NCBI GenBank assembly: GCA_025330725.1
Contig: JAIWND010000015.1
Coordinates: 1-64,000 of the forward strand
Source: Chlamydoabsidia padenii
Lineage: Eukaryota > Mucoromycota > Mucoromycetes > Mucorales > Cunninghamellaceae
Length of the DNA stretch: 64,000 nucleotides
Direction of reading: 5' to 3'
This document shows, one piece after another, positions 22,469-33,592 of the stretch. The translations under genes were made by a program, and so were the position numbers. The first letter of the stretch is position 1, and the number at the start of each line of letters is the position of its first letter. The notes beneath the pieces are model-generated. The model had not been told where the DNA came from, searched no databases, and was given only the letters and a program-made list of their open reading frames with translations.

Positions 22469-23253
22469 TGTTGTTGTGTAAAAGAAAAAAGAGGGGAAAG
22501 AAAAGAAAAAAAAAAGATTTTTTGTAGAATGTGACATTTCATACCCCGATTTGACACTTTTCACAGAAATCAACCTTTATTGTATGTAATACTTGGAAGT
22601 AACGCAATATTTTATTATCTTGCAAGCTACAATGTGTTCTTCCTCAATAAATAAACCAACTTTATCAAGAAATCAATGATAACTCTTGGCTTGATCAGGA
22701 GATATAACACCTAAAAGAATACGTCACGTGACTATATTATTAAATGTGCTTTATATTGCATATTAAGATTTTTTCTTGTTGGATCGTAAGTACTATATAA
22801 ATCACTGGGTAAATGTAAATTGTTTTTAGAAGAGAAATAGACAATATAATAGATGTTTTATTGATTGATAGTTAATAGTTAATAATAAAGGACAACTTAT
22901 ATATGTGATGATAAAAGCTGCCTACGAATTTATGGAAATGTCTAGATGATGCTTGATGGACGAAAAAGAAAGGGCCAAACCCTTTCTCCGTTAAACTCCG
23001 TCATTGAATGACCGACCCACAAGAATATCGTGGTAGATCCTACAACCTTCTTTACGATTAATACAACACCAATAGTTCCCCTCGAGTATATATCAGTAAT
23101 AGACATGAGGGAAGTTGCTAGAATTATAGAATAGTATAAATATGTGTTTATTTTATTATCAATAAAGAGAAGAATTAACAATCGCTATTTTAAATTTACA
23201 AACCCCGACCAATCTGCTTTATATAATACATAGAGATTGATATTCTCACAGTA
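22469..23253. other. Intergenic region between TTL gene and tRNA
   Basis: No gene is seen. It carries the promoter-like CCCCGATTTGAC (22544-22555), a CACGTGAC palindromic box near 22724, and AT-rich DNA. ORFs here are short and lack domains. Confidence 0.5.
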
Positions 23254-23325
23254 GGTTGAATGGTCTAATGGTTATGACTCCAGACTTTGAATCTGGCAGC
23301 CCGAGTTCGATTCTCGGTTCGACCT
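23254..23325 (+). tRNA. tRNA-Gln (anticodon TTG)
   Basis: A 72-nt cloverleaf can be folded by eye. The acceptor stem GGTTGAA pairs with TTCGACC and leaves a T discriminator. The D arm has GTCTAATGGTTATGAC, the anticodon stem CCAGA/TCTGG encloses loop CTTTGAA with anticodon TTG, and the T arm CCGAG-TTCGATT-CTCGG carries the standard loop and the internal B box GGTTCGA-like GAGTTCGATTC. There is no intron. A TTTT terminator follows about 10 bases downstream (23335). It reads CAA glutamine codons. Confidence 0.95.
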
Positions 23326-23949
23326 GAAATTAAACTTTTGCTCTATGTACTGCGGACTTTTAAAGTGCTGCATAAAAGTGTGTGTTTTTGCGGCTATAAC
23401 TGGTATGTGTTATGGCAACAAGGGTAGTAGAAGTAGGTTTTGTTTTAGAAAAGAGTAGTGAGCACCAGAATTTTTGTGGTAAGATTCAACCTTTAGATGC
23501 TTGAATGTACTTGTCAAAAGAGAGGAAAAGAAAAAAATCGACCGAGGCAAGTCGGGATTTGAAAATAAAATACAAGAGAGGCTCTTGTTCCAAAGAATGA
23601 GCAATAAAGACAGAAGTTACACATGTTAAGTAACTTGATAATAAGAGAGGTAGCTTGTAATAAAGGCATTTTGGTTTGTATTGAAGTTTTTATTAAAAGA
23701 GAAACTTATGAAAACTAAAAAAAGAAATGAATTCAATTTGAATTGAAGAAATATTTATACTATTTGTGAATTCAGGAGTAAGGGTGACCAAAAGATAGCC
23801 ATAAACTAGAATTTGGCGAGGGTTAAATTTGGGTGCCCCGATTAAAAAATGTTGGAGGTCAAGGACCTCATTCCCAACACCACCCATCCATTACCTAGCC
23901 TTAGAACTCGAAATAAAAGAAAAGAAGTCATTCTACTTTATGCACATCT

Positions 23950-24070
23950 AATTGTCACTATATACAAGAATAACACAAGCACCCTTAATATGAGCCAATA
24001 TAGATTCTAGGCGAGAGTAAGCGGATTTTGAAAGAAGTTTGTTCTTGTGTGTCAATTTTCTTTCCATATC

Positions 24071-24130
<60 letters not shown>

Positions 24131-24860
24131 AGTCAGGGTAAAACGATCTTAAGGCTATACTGCTCCATACAGTGGACTTGGTATATTGGCCATTAAGTAA
24201 AGTTTGTTGGAAATAGGCTAAGGAATGCACATGGTCACTTTTGTCATTAGCATCTCTTGTTCATTAAGCCAATAGAGCTCTCTTAAGATTCAAAGTGAGG
24301 GTAAGCGGGGTTTGAAATAAGTTTTGTCTTGTGTGTCCATTTTCATTCTGCATCCTTTTTTTACAAAAGTGTGGGTAAAACAATCTTGAGGCTATATTGC
24401 TCCATACAGTGGATTTGGTGCAAAGGCCATTATGTAAACTTTGTTGGAAATAGCCTAGGGAATGCACATGGTCACTTTAATCATTAGCATCGCTTGTTCA
24501 TTAAGCTAGTAGAGCTCTCTTAAGATTCCAGGTGAGAGTAAGCGGGTTTTGAATCAAGTTTTATCTTGTGTGTCAATTTCCATTCTGCAACTTTTTTTTT
24601 TCCAAAAGCCAAAACGATCTTGAGGCTATATTGCTCCATACAATGAACTTGGTACAATGGCCATTCTGTAAACTTTGCTGGAAATAGGCTAAGGAATGCA
24701 CATGGCCACTTTTGTCATTAGCATCACTTGTCCATTGAGGCAGTAGAGCTCTGCTAACAATTCCAAAGTAAACCCGTAATTCAAAGCCTGTCGGGAGTTC
24801 AGTTTACGTGATTTTTGGGGGAAGGGAAGGTTCGTTCGGAAGTTCATTTTCGAACGCCGC
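23950..24860 (+). repeat. Tandem repeat cluster B (about 235-bp unit)
   Basis: Three complete forward units and flanking partial ones. The block ATGGTCACTTT/ATGGCCACTTT..CATTAGCATC falls at 24231, 24468 and 24702, spacings of 237 and 234. Each unit reads, in order: GTAAGCGGGTTTTGAA-type element (24013, 24301, 24538), CTTGTGTGTC, a T run, AAAACGATCTTGAGGCTAT, TGCTCCATACAGTGGACTTG, TTGTTGGAAATAGGC, then AGAGCTCT. Between-unit identity looks high. No ORF spans units, so it is not a coding repeat. The first unit contains the T run at 24075-24125. Confidence 0.85.
24075..24125. repeat. Homopolymer of about 51 T
   Basis: This is the longest homopolymer in the window, sitting at the pyrimidine-tract position of a cluster B repeat unit. 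Its exact length may not be reliable in any assembly. Confidence 0.8.
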
Positions 24861-24967
24861 AAGCGTTCCATCTTCAACAATAAACACGTTTTATTTTTTA
24901 TTTTTAATTCAAATCATCAAACCCTACCTCAAAAAGACACTATAACTAAGTTTATAGTTATTTTATT

Positions 24968-25812
24968 CTAGGCATGTTTGGCGTAAAAAAAGTTAACAGA
25001 GACCAGTTGGAGTTGATTTGTAATGGCATACTGCTTGTAGTCAAAATGGGATCGTTCTTTGAATGGTTCAGGCAGTGGTGGGAAGGAATGGTTCTTGTCG
25101 GTCTGCTTATACAGTAAGAAGATATATCGATGATTGCCAGTATTAGGGGGTGGGGCGGGTCCAATGTATGTTGACAATTGGGTGGACGCCGCCTTGGCTA
25201 GATCCTGTTGATTACCTATAAAATAAAAAAGGGAAGCATCACTATTAATCACGGTAGAGAATATAGATAAGATGATGTTACCTGGAATGTTTACCACCAC
25301 CCAATGTCTCCAAGGACTCAAACCTGGGTTGGCCATCGTTGGAGCATCAGGATCGATCTATGCATATAAAAAAAAGGGAAATCGATGAGTTGAAAATAGG
25401 GGTAAATGTTTCCCCTCCCTCTTTTCTTTTCTATTACCATCATTAAGGTATAATGAGCATCATCAGCTGGCGCGAATTGGATACGAGGAGGATTCGCCGT
25501 TTGTTTTGTTGACAAGAAACTACCTATTTTCATCGGTTGATCACCATAGTATACTGAAAGAAGACTTTTAGGAGAGAAGTTTTTATCAACAACTGAAAAA
25601 AAAAAAAGAATGTTAGCTTCGAAAGATAAGTTTTATTGGTTCATGTTGCTTTACTTACGGTTCGGTATAATACCGGCCTTTTGTAGTTTATGAGTAGCTT
25701 TCTTTTCAGGAAATTTGAGAGTCGATGCATTAGGCATGTATTGAGAATAGAAGAGAAGAGTGAAGTAAAAGAAGAGCAAAAGGCGTGGTGATGGTATAAA
25801 AGGGGATAGCAT
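24968..25812 (-). CDS. Phosphatidylethanolamine-binding protein (PEBP) family, with N-terminal hydrophobic leader
   Basis: Minus-strand exons 25812-25659, 25592-25438, 25357-25282 and 25215-24968 encode 210 aa. PEBP hallmarks are present in order: TLMMIDPDAPTMANPGLSPW (the DPDAP ligand-site motif), RHWVVVNIPG, and GNHRYIFLLYKQTDK (GxHRYxFLLY). PEBPs bind anionic ligands and inhibit kinases or proteases; yeast Tfs1 inhibits carboxypeptidase Y. The first 25 residues (MLSPFIPSPRLLLFFYFTLL) look like a signal or signal-anchor sequence, so this member may enter the secretory pathway. A second ATG inside (MPNASTLKFPEK, 25737) would give a cytosolic form. The start codon lies 160 bp from the divergent Rab gene. 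TTCAAAACCCGA at 25899-25910 sits between them. Confidence 0.88.
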
Positions 25813-25898
25813 TATCGTCGGATATATAAAAGAAAAAGAAAAAGTGAAGAAAGAAGAAAGAGTGAAACAATCCTCGCTGCTTGCTTAAATCAACAAAA

Positions 25899-25910
25899 TT
25901 CAAAACCCGA
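25899..25910. promoter_or_regulatory. Promoter-like motif between divergent PEBP and Rab genes
   Basis: TTCAAAACCCGA is 87 bp from the PEBP start and 65 bp from the Rab start. One copy could serve both directions. Confidence 0.5.
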
Positions 25911-25974
25911 CAATGAGGGAATCTATTTTTAATCCAACTCGGCTTCAAATGGCTTCTCTTTTCCTATTGTAATC

Positions 25975-27081
25975 ATGTCAACCACAGACGAAATAAGACC
26001 TACAACACAAAGGATTCTATCGCCCCAACATCAACTCAAACTTGTCCTATTAGGTATTGTCACCTATTGAGCTTGAGGATCAATGGCTGATCTATCTTTT
26101 TCTTTCCTTCTTATTTTCTTTCTTCAATTTTTCGTATAGGAGAATCTGCTGTTGGTAAAACATCATTCCTTCATCGCTTTATTGATTCCGATTACTACAA
26201 AAAGCGAGAGAACACAGTAGGAGGTAAAGAGCGTGGGAGGAAAAAAAAATAACTCAAATGCCGATTCATGCCGCTTTTTTTTCATGCAGCGGGATTTCAC
26301 GCAAAATCATACAAAGTGGGCGATCGCGTGATAAAGTTGAATTGCTGGGACACCGCCGGTCAAGATCACTTTCATTCATTAGCAGTAAGTTTGATTATAG
26401 CCCCTCCATTCCCAACAAGAAAAAAGAAGAAGAAGACTTATATATCTCTCTATGCAGCCAATGTATTATCGAGGAGCGCAGGCCGCCATTGTGATGTACG
26501 ATGTGACAAAACAGGTAAGAAAAAAAAAAACCCCTCAACTGGATCACACCACTCAACTTTTCTTTTACCGACAAATAGGAAACCTTTGGAAGAGCCAAAA
26601 TATGGGTCCGTGAGTTACAACGTCAGGCATCCCCTCATATTGTCATTGCCCTGGTGGGTAACAAAATCGATCTGTGTGATTCTATACCCACTGCTGAAGG
26701 GCAATTTGATGAGCATGATAAACATCAAGATCGGAAAGTGACCACAGAAGATGCTGCTCGGTATGCTGCAGATTACCCTTTGCTGTTTTTCGAAACAAGT
26801 GCTCGATTGAATATCAATGTCGACACTGTTTTTACAGAAATAGGTAAAAAAAAAAAAAGGGAATGATAAACAGTTGGGTTCGTTTTGTGTAACTTTTCTC
26901 CTTTCTTTCTGGATCAGCTCACCATGTACCTGAGGAATACCTAACGCCTGTTCGTCAACCTGGTGGTAACCTATCTTCTACCACTCTTGATCATCATGCT
27001 AATGATGATAATAATAGTACCATCAGTTTGACAAATGAAGGCGATCACTCAATCATGTCTAATTCTGGATGTGCATGTTGA
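25975..27081 (+). CDS. Rab5-like small GTPase (divergent)
   Basis: Exons 25975-26053, 26140-26223, 26290-26384, 26458-26514, 26579-26843 and 26918-27081 give 247 aa. All G boxes are seen: P-loop GESAVGKTS, switch-I Thr in [21 protein letters not shown] (G3), VGNKIDL (G4) and ETSA (G5). [20 protein letters not shown] and [14 protein letters not shown] are Rab5-class sequences, and the C-terminus ends Cys-Ala-Cys for double prenylation. It probably works on early endosomes, like Vps21/Ypt51. Two things are unusual. The switch-II Glu after DTAGQ is Asp (DTAGQD). An insertion of about 18 residues follows NKIDL ([20 protein letters not shown]). This suggests a paralogue beside a standard Rab5. The long 3' linker is Asn/Asp/Ser-rich. 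Confidence 0.9.
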
Positions 27082-27282
27082 TGGGCTTTTTTTTTTTTCC
27101 CTTTTCCCTTTTGGAACATGGGGATGTATGATTTATCATTGTCATCATTGGTATTAGATCTACTCAATGTTTGTATTGAAAAGTGATCTATACAATTTGA
27201 ATCATATAGTTAGAAAGGAGGTGTATATACGACCCTTTAGTTCACGCATGAATATCAATATCACCCAACCCCGACCATTGGC

Positions 27283-27294
27283 GGCGTTTGAAAT
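27283..27294. promoter_or_regulatory. Promoter-like motif upstream of Zn2Cys6 gene
   Basis: GGCGTTTGAAAT is a forward match to the recurrent element, 168 bp before the ATG at 27462. An upstream CCCCGACCATTGG is adjacent. Confidence 0.45.
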
Positions 27295-27461
27295 ATAAAT
27301 TTATGGTTTTCTGGATTTTTCAATTCGACTCTTCTCTTTCCGCTTTCTCTTCACTTTTTTCTTCTTCTTTCTTCTTCTTCTTTTTTTTTTTAATGGAAAT
27401 AGTATATGCTTTTTAATTTTAACTTTTTTATACTTTAACCATTAACCCATTAACAATAATA

Positions 27462-28459
27462 ATGAAACGACCAAGGGCACCTATTGCTTGTTTCAGATGT
27501 CATCACAAAAAGGTAATGTAATCCCCACCCCCACACCTTCATCCACCAAACTCATCATCCTTTTTTTTTTTCTTAAATAGGTACGCTGTGATGGTGCTCA
27601 TCCTTTTTGTACTAGATGTCAAAGCACAGGATCATCATGCTCATACCCAAGTTCTCGTCGATCACGCAACACCCAACCTCACCATGTGGATCCTTACATT
27701 GACCATCTCTCTCAGCTAGAACACCAAATACAACAAATTGAAGTGGACATGAACAACTATCGCAGCATGCTGTTTTCCACCAACTCATCAGGCGATCAAG
27801 AAGACATTTTACGCTCTCATCTGACAAAAACCGAACAAGAAGTCCAAGAATCCCGAACAATCCTGGCCCAACTACGATTACGTGGAGAACAACGAATTGC
27901 TCGCACTAAACGAAACCAAACCAAGGAAGCCAAACAGAAACAACAACAGCAACAACAGCAACAGCAACAAAGAACGACAATGAATAAGAAGAAACCTAAA
28001 ACAAGGAAATCAGAGCCTGATCTATCGACATTTCTTGGCATGAATGAATCGGCATCTCGATCGGCTCCCACTGAACTGACGACCTTGCATCCTTTTTTAT
28101 CTCTCAACACTTCATCGGCCGATACTTCTATCAATCTTTATGGAACACCTTCTTCATCTTCAACATCTTACTCACAGCAACAACCAATCACATCCAATGA
28201 TCTTTATTATATGTCAGAGGGATCAAGATCTTATTACAACCCAATGATGGAATACCCTTGGACCACACCAACTGATTTCTCAACAGATCCTATCAAGAAC
28301 GAAGCCGCCAAGGAAAAACACAATAACAATGGTAACCTTTGGGCGAAAACAGATACAAATGACAATACAGAAACAGCCCATTATTCACCATCCACTGTAG
28401 CAGCTATTGAAGAAGTCGCTCGATTGGCCCAGCAAATAAATTCTCAGCAACCACAGTAA
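27462..28459 (+). CDS. Zn2Cys6 fungal-type transcription factor
   Basis: Exons 27462-27512 and 27581-28459 encode 309 aa. The binuclear zinc cluster is at residues 10-37 with perfect spacing CX2CX6CX6CX2CX6C (CFRCHHKK joined to VRCDGAHPFCTRC, then QSTGSSC). The intron falls inside the cluster. A basic linker, then a helical/coiled-coil segment (LSQLEHQIQQIEVDMNN, LRSHLTKTEQEVQESRTILA) is a likely dimer region. A Gln run is encoded by CAA/CAG repeats at about 27940-27970. The remainder is Ser/Thr/Asn-rich. There is no fungal-specific middle homology domain, so it is shorter than most of the class. DNA-binding nuclear role follows from the family; target genes are unknown. Confidence 0.88.
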
Positions 28460-28915
28460 ATCATCAACTTTGGACATAGCGGGATTTAAATATATAGGGG
28501 GTCCGCTTTTCTTTTATTAGTATAGATAGTTTAATAGCATTGTTTATAGTCATGTTAATAAAACTCAATCTTTTTATAATAAACTTGTTATGTATTTTTT
28601 TTTTTTTAATATCTAGTGACGTTAACACCACCTATTATTACCATACACACCATCATCAAATTTTGGTTATGACTATCATACAAATGTTGGTCAGTTCCTT
28701 TATTCATTTTATTATCATTATCATTTTTTTTTAATAAAGTATAGAGCAAGATAAAAAGGATCATTATAATATAAAAAAAGAGGGGGTAGGAGGGGGTTAG
28801 TGACAAAGAGGATACTACAGTAACTAAAACAGATTATAAGTATATAAAAACAAACAGGATGGGGCAAGGAGGAGGGGGGGGGCAATAGGAGAAGAAGAAG
28901 AAGAAGAAGAAGGAT
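28460..28915. other. Convergent 3' ends, no gene
   Basis: AGCGGGATTTAAATATA at about 28480 resembles the promoter element but lies just after a stop codon and has no gene after it. Two AATAAA-type signals (28557, 28732) and AT-rich DNA make up the rest, between the converging Zn2Cys6 and DDHD genes. Confidence 0.45.
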
Positions 28916-31021
28916 CTAGTGAATCGCATTATCCAATTGGCTGACCATTCGCCATAGCATATCCTTGTTATTCCAATATGAGAAGTGAGCTTGTAGACCG
29001 AGAAGATATTGATTGGAAATCATGCCACCCAACAAAGGCCCCGGTTGTAATGCAAAATCCACACGCCGACTACCAGGCAAAGTTTGTAATAATAATTGAT
29101 CCTTTTCCAAAGAAGAAGAAGAAGCATGAATCGAATGAAAATTTGGCAACGATTGGCGTCTTTTCTTTTGTATAGAAAAAGAAGTGACGGAGGTATCATA
29201 GATTTGGCTTTGTCGGCGTCGGTACATCATGTTGGGATCGTTCATAGGATTCGTCACATTGGCAGCAGCAACACCAGGAGGAGGATTGTTCATACTTGTC
29301 ACAGGATGGATAGCATTTTTCTTCTTCTTTTTATTCTTGATGTCTGTTGTTGTATCATTGTCGCTACTGTTGATCGCTTCATCTTCATAATCGTAATCTT
29401 CTTCTTCTTCTTCAATGTCAGATCCAATGGCCGAGTCCCGATCAAAAGAGGCACGAGGTGAAATATATTGGAAGAGAGCACCCACCGAAGATAGAAGAGT
29501 TGTTCGATCCCCAGTCACTTCATTCATGTCATCAAAGCAATCCATTACAACATCAGAAGAAGGAGACACCGCAGGAGAAGAGGGACTATAACCGGTGTAG
29601 TCAGTGTTGTTAGTGGCAAGAGGATGTTGGTTGTTGATTATAGCAGGAGATGGTTGAGGGGTGCATGAGGACATGGAGTCATCGTTCGATTTCTTAAACC
29701 AAGAAGTAACCCAACCAGTCAGAGAAGAAATCAAAGGTGTAGTAGGATCAGTCTTGATAGCAGTTTCCACTTGAATACTATTATGATGTCGACAATCAGG
29801 ATGATAAAGTGGTTCCACACGATAAGCCTATTATAATAAATATAAATAAAAAAGAATGATTAGTAACAATCATCAAGAAGGGAGAAAGTCCCTTAAAAAA
29901 AAAAAGAGCAGGTGAAGAAAGGGAGAGAAGGGTAGGAGATTTAAGGGAATGTCAAGGGGATATGGCATTAGAGGGGAAGGGGAAGAGGGTAAAGAAGAAG
30001 GGGAGAGAGAGACTTACCAGAGGATCATATGGATGATATATGTTTTCAAAGATAGTAGAACTATCAGGATGATAGAGCTTGGGATCTTGATTACGAATAT
30101 TGAGAAACCCACCAAGAGGACAACCAACACCAAATAAGAATTGAGGTTTAAAGTCAAGACGAGGTACATTTAAATTCAACTTGTTCAATTGAGCTTGTTC
30201 TTCTACTGTTAACACCGGACGTTGATGAGCCAAGATATCCCAAGTGATGAGTCCACCAAGTCTACAAACAATTAAAGAACGTCAAAATAATTAGACCAAG
30301 ACTGAATCATTTGTTTGACAACTTACGAATAACCAAAGATACCAATGTTTCCATTAAAAGTAGGATGAGCACCCATGAATTCGTGATAACTGTCGTTAAA
30401 GCACCGGGTCACATGAGTCACTATACTTTGCTGTCTGTCTTTGGCGAGATAATAGAGTGCATCCATCATATAGTCGTTACTGATTAAACGCATACCAGGA
30501 ATGGTCGATAAACTGATATTGTTCAAGCAATCGTCGGTTTCTTCATGAATGTGTTTGTGCCATTCGATAGGAATAAGTTGGATACGAATATCGCGGTTGG
30601 GCATCCGAGCATCCAATACTTCACAAATAGTCTTTCGAATCGTTTCCACTAATTCAAAAAAAAAAAAAAAAAAAATTGTTAAAAGAAGGAAGATCAGTTG
30701 AGTTTCTAGTTATATAGTCACTTTAACAAGAGTTACTTACTGTGTTGTTCAAAGTAACCAAATCGTTCCGTTTGTTGTCCGATTCCCTAAAGATCCACAT
30801 TTATAGTTAAAACCAATAGTCAAGTTGAAAGACCTTTTTATACTTACATGAATAACAAAGATAACATGGTCAATAACTTCTTCTTCGTCTTGTCCCCAAA
30901 CAGAGTGCGTTTCTTCTTCACCTTTATAAAAAAAAAAAAAAAAAAAGAGGAAAGAGATGAGAAAATGAAATCGGGACTAGATTTAAATTCCCCATCCAAG
31001 CAAATTTCAATTACCGCTCAT
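28916..31021 (-). CDS. DDHD-domain phospholipase (PA-PLA1 family)
   Basis: Minus-strand exons 31021-31015, 30921-30848, 30786-30741, 30648-30327, 30261-30018 and 29827-28916 join in frame to 534 aa. The lipase core begins VIDHVIFVIHGIGQQTERFG. The nucleophile Ser is in GIFGYSLGGLITWDIL (GxSxG). The DDHD region shows FLFGVGCPLGGFLNIRNQ, IYHPYDPLAYRVEPL and near the end GLQAHFSYWNNKDMLWRMV. The family cleaves fatty acid from phosphatidic acid or related lipids in the early secretory pathway or mitochondria. A disordered acidic insertion of about 200 residues lies between the last two blocks. The N-terminal region found in larger family members is missing. The seven-base first exon (ATGAGCG) is tentative: it overlaps a promoter-like GCGGTAATTGAAAT, so the true start may differ. 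Confidence 0.85.
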
Positions 31022-31482
31022 GGCAGGTGTGGCAAGATCAGTGTGTGTATCATAAAACATGTAATAAGAAAAGTATATAGATAGAAAAGAAAGTAAAATG
31101 AAGAACAAATAAGTATGTATTTATATGAGAAAAGTCTCACATCCCCTCTCTGACAGCCCCTTCAAATCAAAACAGAGTGGGAACAAGGAGTGGGTTCTTT
31201 TTCTTTAAACAAAAAGTAAATATATGCAAAACATTTCTTTCCCTTCTATCATCAGTGATGAAGGGTGAAATGCAAACGATCCCTCAGGGGTACAAAAAGG
31301 AGGGTAACTGACCGAACCGACTTTTTGATCTCAGTGGCAAATTAGAATTACCGACAACGAACGAGGTTGTTAAAAAAAGGGAGGGGGGGGATTATTCTTT
31401 GTCAACGATAGAGTCATTGGTCCCATTTGTTTCCGCGGCCATTAGTGGGTTTTTTCATGTGCTGTCAGTCCGGTATTTCCCA

Positions 31483-31496
31483 TTTTTAAATTCCGA
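31483..31496. promoter_or_regulatory. Promoter-like motif upstream of FBP1
   Basis: TTTTTAAATTCCGA is a reverse-orientation match, 115 bp before the FBP1 start in the divergent FBP1/DDHD interval. Confidence 0.4.
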
Positions 31497-31610
31497 TCTC
31501 CGTTTTGGTTTCTCCACATAAATAGGACTTAGGGGTCACCCCGCCCATTTTTTTTTCTTCTTCTTTTCTTTTCTCATCACTAATTACATATCCATATAAA
31601 ACAAATAATC

Positions 31611-33071
31611 ATGTCTTTTGAAGAAATCAAGATTGGTAAAGGGGAAGACCTTGTCACTTTGACGCGTTGGGTCTTATCACAACAACAGGTAAAAAGGGAC
31701 ACTAATTCATAACTAACGTCATACTAACCCTCTCCTCTTTTCTGATAACAGGAAGTCCCAGAAGCTACTGGTGACTTGACCATTCTATTAACAGCTATTC
31801 AATTCGGGTGCAAGTTTGTGGCTTCTAAGGTTAAACAAGCTGGTTTAATCAACTTGTAAGTTTGAATGGAACTAATAGGAGTCTTGTTAAATGGGGGTGG
31901 CGAAAACCAAACATATGGGTTACAAGGAAAAAAAAAACAAAAAAAGGGAGACCTTGAAAACACTGTTTACTAATTCTTCTCTTTACAATAGGTTAGGACT
32001 TACAGGTACTGCTAACGTACAAGGTGAAGATGTCAAGAAATTGGATGTCCTTGCTAATGATATCTTCCGGAACTCATTGATTGCCTCTGGAAAGGCATGT
32101 ATCTTGGTATCTGAAGAAGATGAAAATGCTATGATTATCAAGAATCCTAATGAACGTGGTAAATATGTTGTCACCTTTGACCCCTTGGATGGTTCTTCTA
32201 ATATTGACTGTGGTGTGTCCATTGGTACTATCTTTGGTATCTTCAAGGTGGTAAGTACTTTTTTTTTTCATATTTTATCACAATGATTTAACGATTTATT
32301 TTAGCATGATGAAGAAAATCCTACTATGGCTGACTGTATTCGAAGCGGACGTGAAATTGTTGCTTCAGGCTACTGTATGTATGGCTCTTATTGTGAAATG
32401 ATCTTGGTAAGTCGAACTATGATTTAATATATATAAGATCCGATCTTATTAACCCCTTGTTATTCCTTTTTTTAGTCTGTCGGTAATGGTGTCCAAGGAT
32501 TCACTTTGGATCCTGCTATTGGTGAATTCATCATGACCCATCCCAACGTAAGTAAACCTCAACTATCATCGAATGACTCTAATTTATTTTAAATTCCGCC
32601 TTTTTTAGATCACTTTACCACCTCGGGGTAAGATCTACTCTGTCAACGAAGGAAACTACAAGTACTTTGATGAACCTAGCAAGAAGTATGTCGATCAAGT
32701 GAAACAGAAATACAGTGCCCGTTATGTAGGTTCCATGGTATCCGATATTCACCGAACTCTTCTTTATGGTAACGTTACACAGAATCAACGACCCCCACTT
32801 TTACTTACCCTGTCTTCCCTTTTTATTTTTATTTTTTTTAATAGGTGGTATTTTTGGTTATCCTGCTGATTCTAAATCGAAGAAAGGTAAACTTCGAATT
32901 CTGTATGAAGTCTTCCCTATGGCCTTCTTAATCGAACAAGCTGGTGGTAAAGCAACAACTGGTACTCAAAATGCAATGGATATCATCCCTGAACACATTC
33001 ACGATCGATCAGGTATCTGGCTCGGATCAAAAGAAGACGTGGAAGAATTGGAATCTTTTTATAAAAAGTAG
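31611..33071 (+). CDS. FBP1: Fructose-1,6-bisphosphatase
   Basis: Exons 31611-31688, 31752-31855, 31992-32250, 32305-32406, 32476-32547, 32609-32768 and 32845-33071 encode 333 aa, the usual length. The enzyme hydrolyses fructose-1,6-bisphosphate to fructose-6-phosphate, the committed step of gluconeogenesis. Metal-site residues are in LVSEEDE and in [20 protein letters not shown]. Substrate-site sequences include [20 protein letters not shown] and [40 protein letters not shown] is the AMP-domain helix region. The start MSFEEIKIG lacks the Pro found next to Met in yeast Fbp1, so Pro/N-degron glucose-induced degradation as in yeast is not supported. Seven exons with intron phases all consistent. 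Secure call. Confidence 0.96.
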
Positions 33072-33561
33072 AATAGTTTTATCCAACTTGTCAGATTAGT
33101 TATTTAGGGGTGAAGGATATAATAATAAAAACAAAGTGTTTGATAAATAATAAAAAGTGGTCTCTTATTTTGTGTGTTTATCATTTATCTGTGCTCTTTT
33201 TGTTTTATAGATATGTATATATGCAAGCTATCCCTGTCTTTTAAACCATCGTATTTACACTATAAACTCATAAAGTCCCTTGATCACTACAACACATGAC
33301 ATTGTACCCGTCATTAATGCAAACAATCAAGCAACGAAATCGAATGTACACCTCCGTAGATGAATTGATTTATGCCAATGAATGATGATGAATGTCCTGC
33401 ATTTGATTGACGTTTGACAGCATTCTTTTCCCCACATTATTTAAGCCCCGATTATGTAATACAGTAATTGGTTTATTGGATTTAACAAAGTAACTAAAGA
33501 CTACTACTATTACTACTAACTACTATGTCATGTATATTGTAAAATGTATAAATAGAAGGTG

Positions 33562-33592
<31 letters not shown>

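Noticed and set aside
23985..24467. Two similar minus-strand ORFs (MHSLAYFQQTLLNG and MHSLGYFQQSLHNG)
   Set aside because: They are the same frame of neighbouring repeat units; the frame is broken in other units and includes the poly-T tract as poly-Lys, so they are not real proteins.
25730..25948. Hydrophobic minus-strand ORF upstream of PEBP
   Set aside because: It is in a different frame from PEBP and overlaps its leader; the signal-like sequence that counts is the in-frame one starting at 25812.
28480..28496. Promoter element with a gene after the Zn2Cys6 stop
   Set aside because: The sequence resembles the motif, but the next gene is convergent and no ORF follows.
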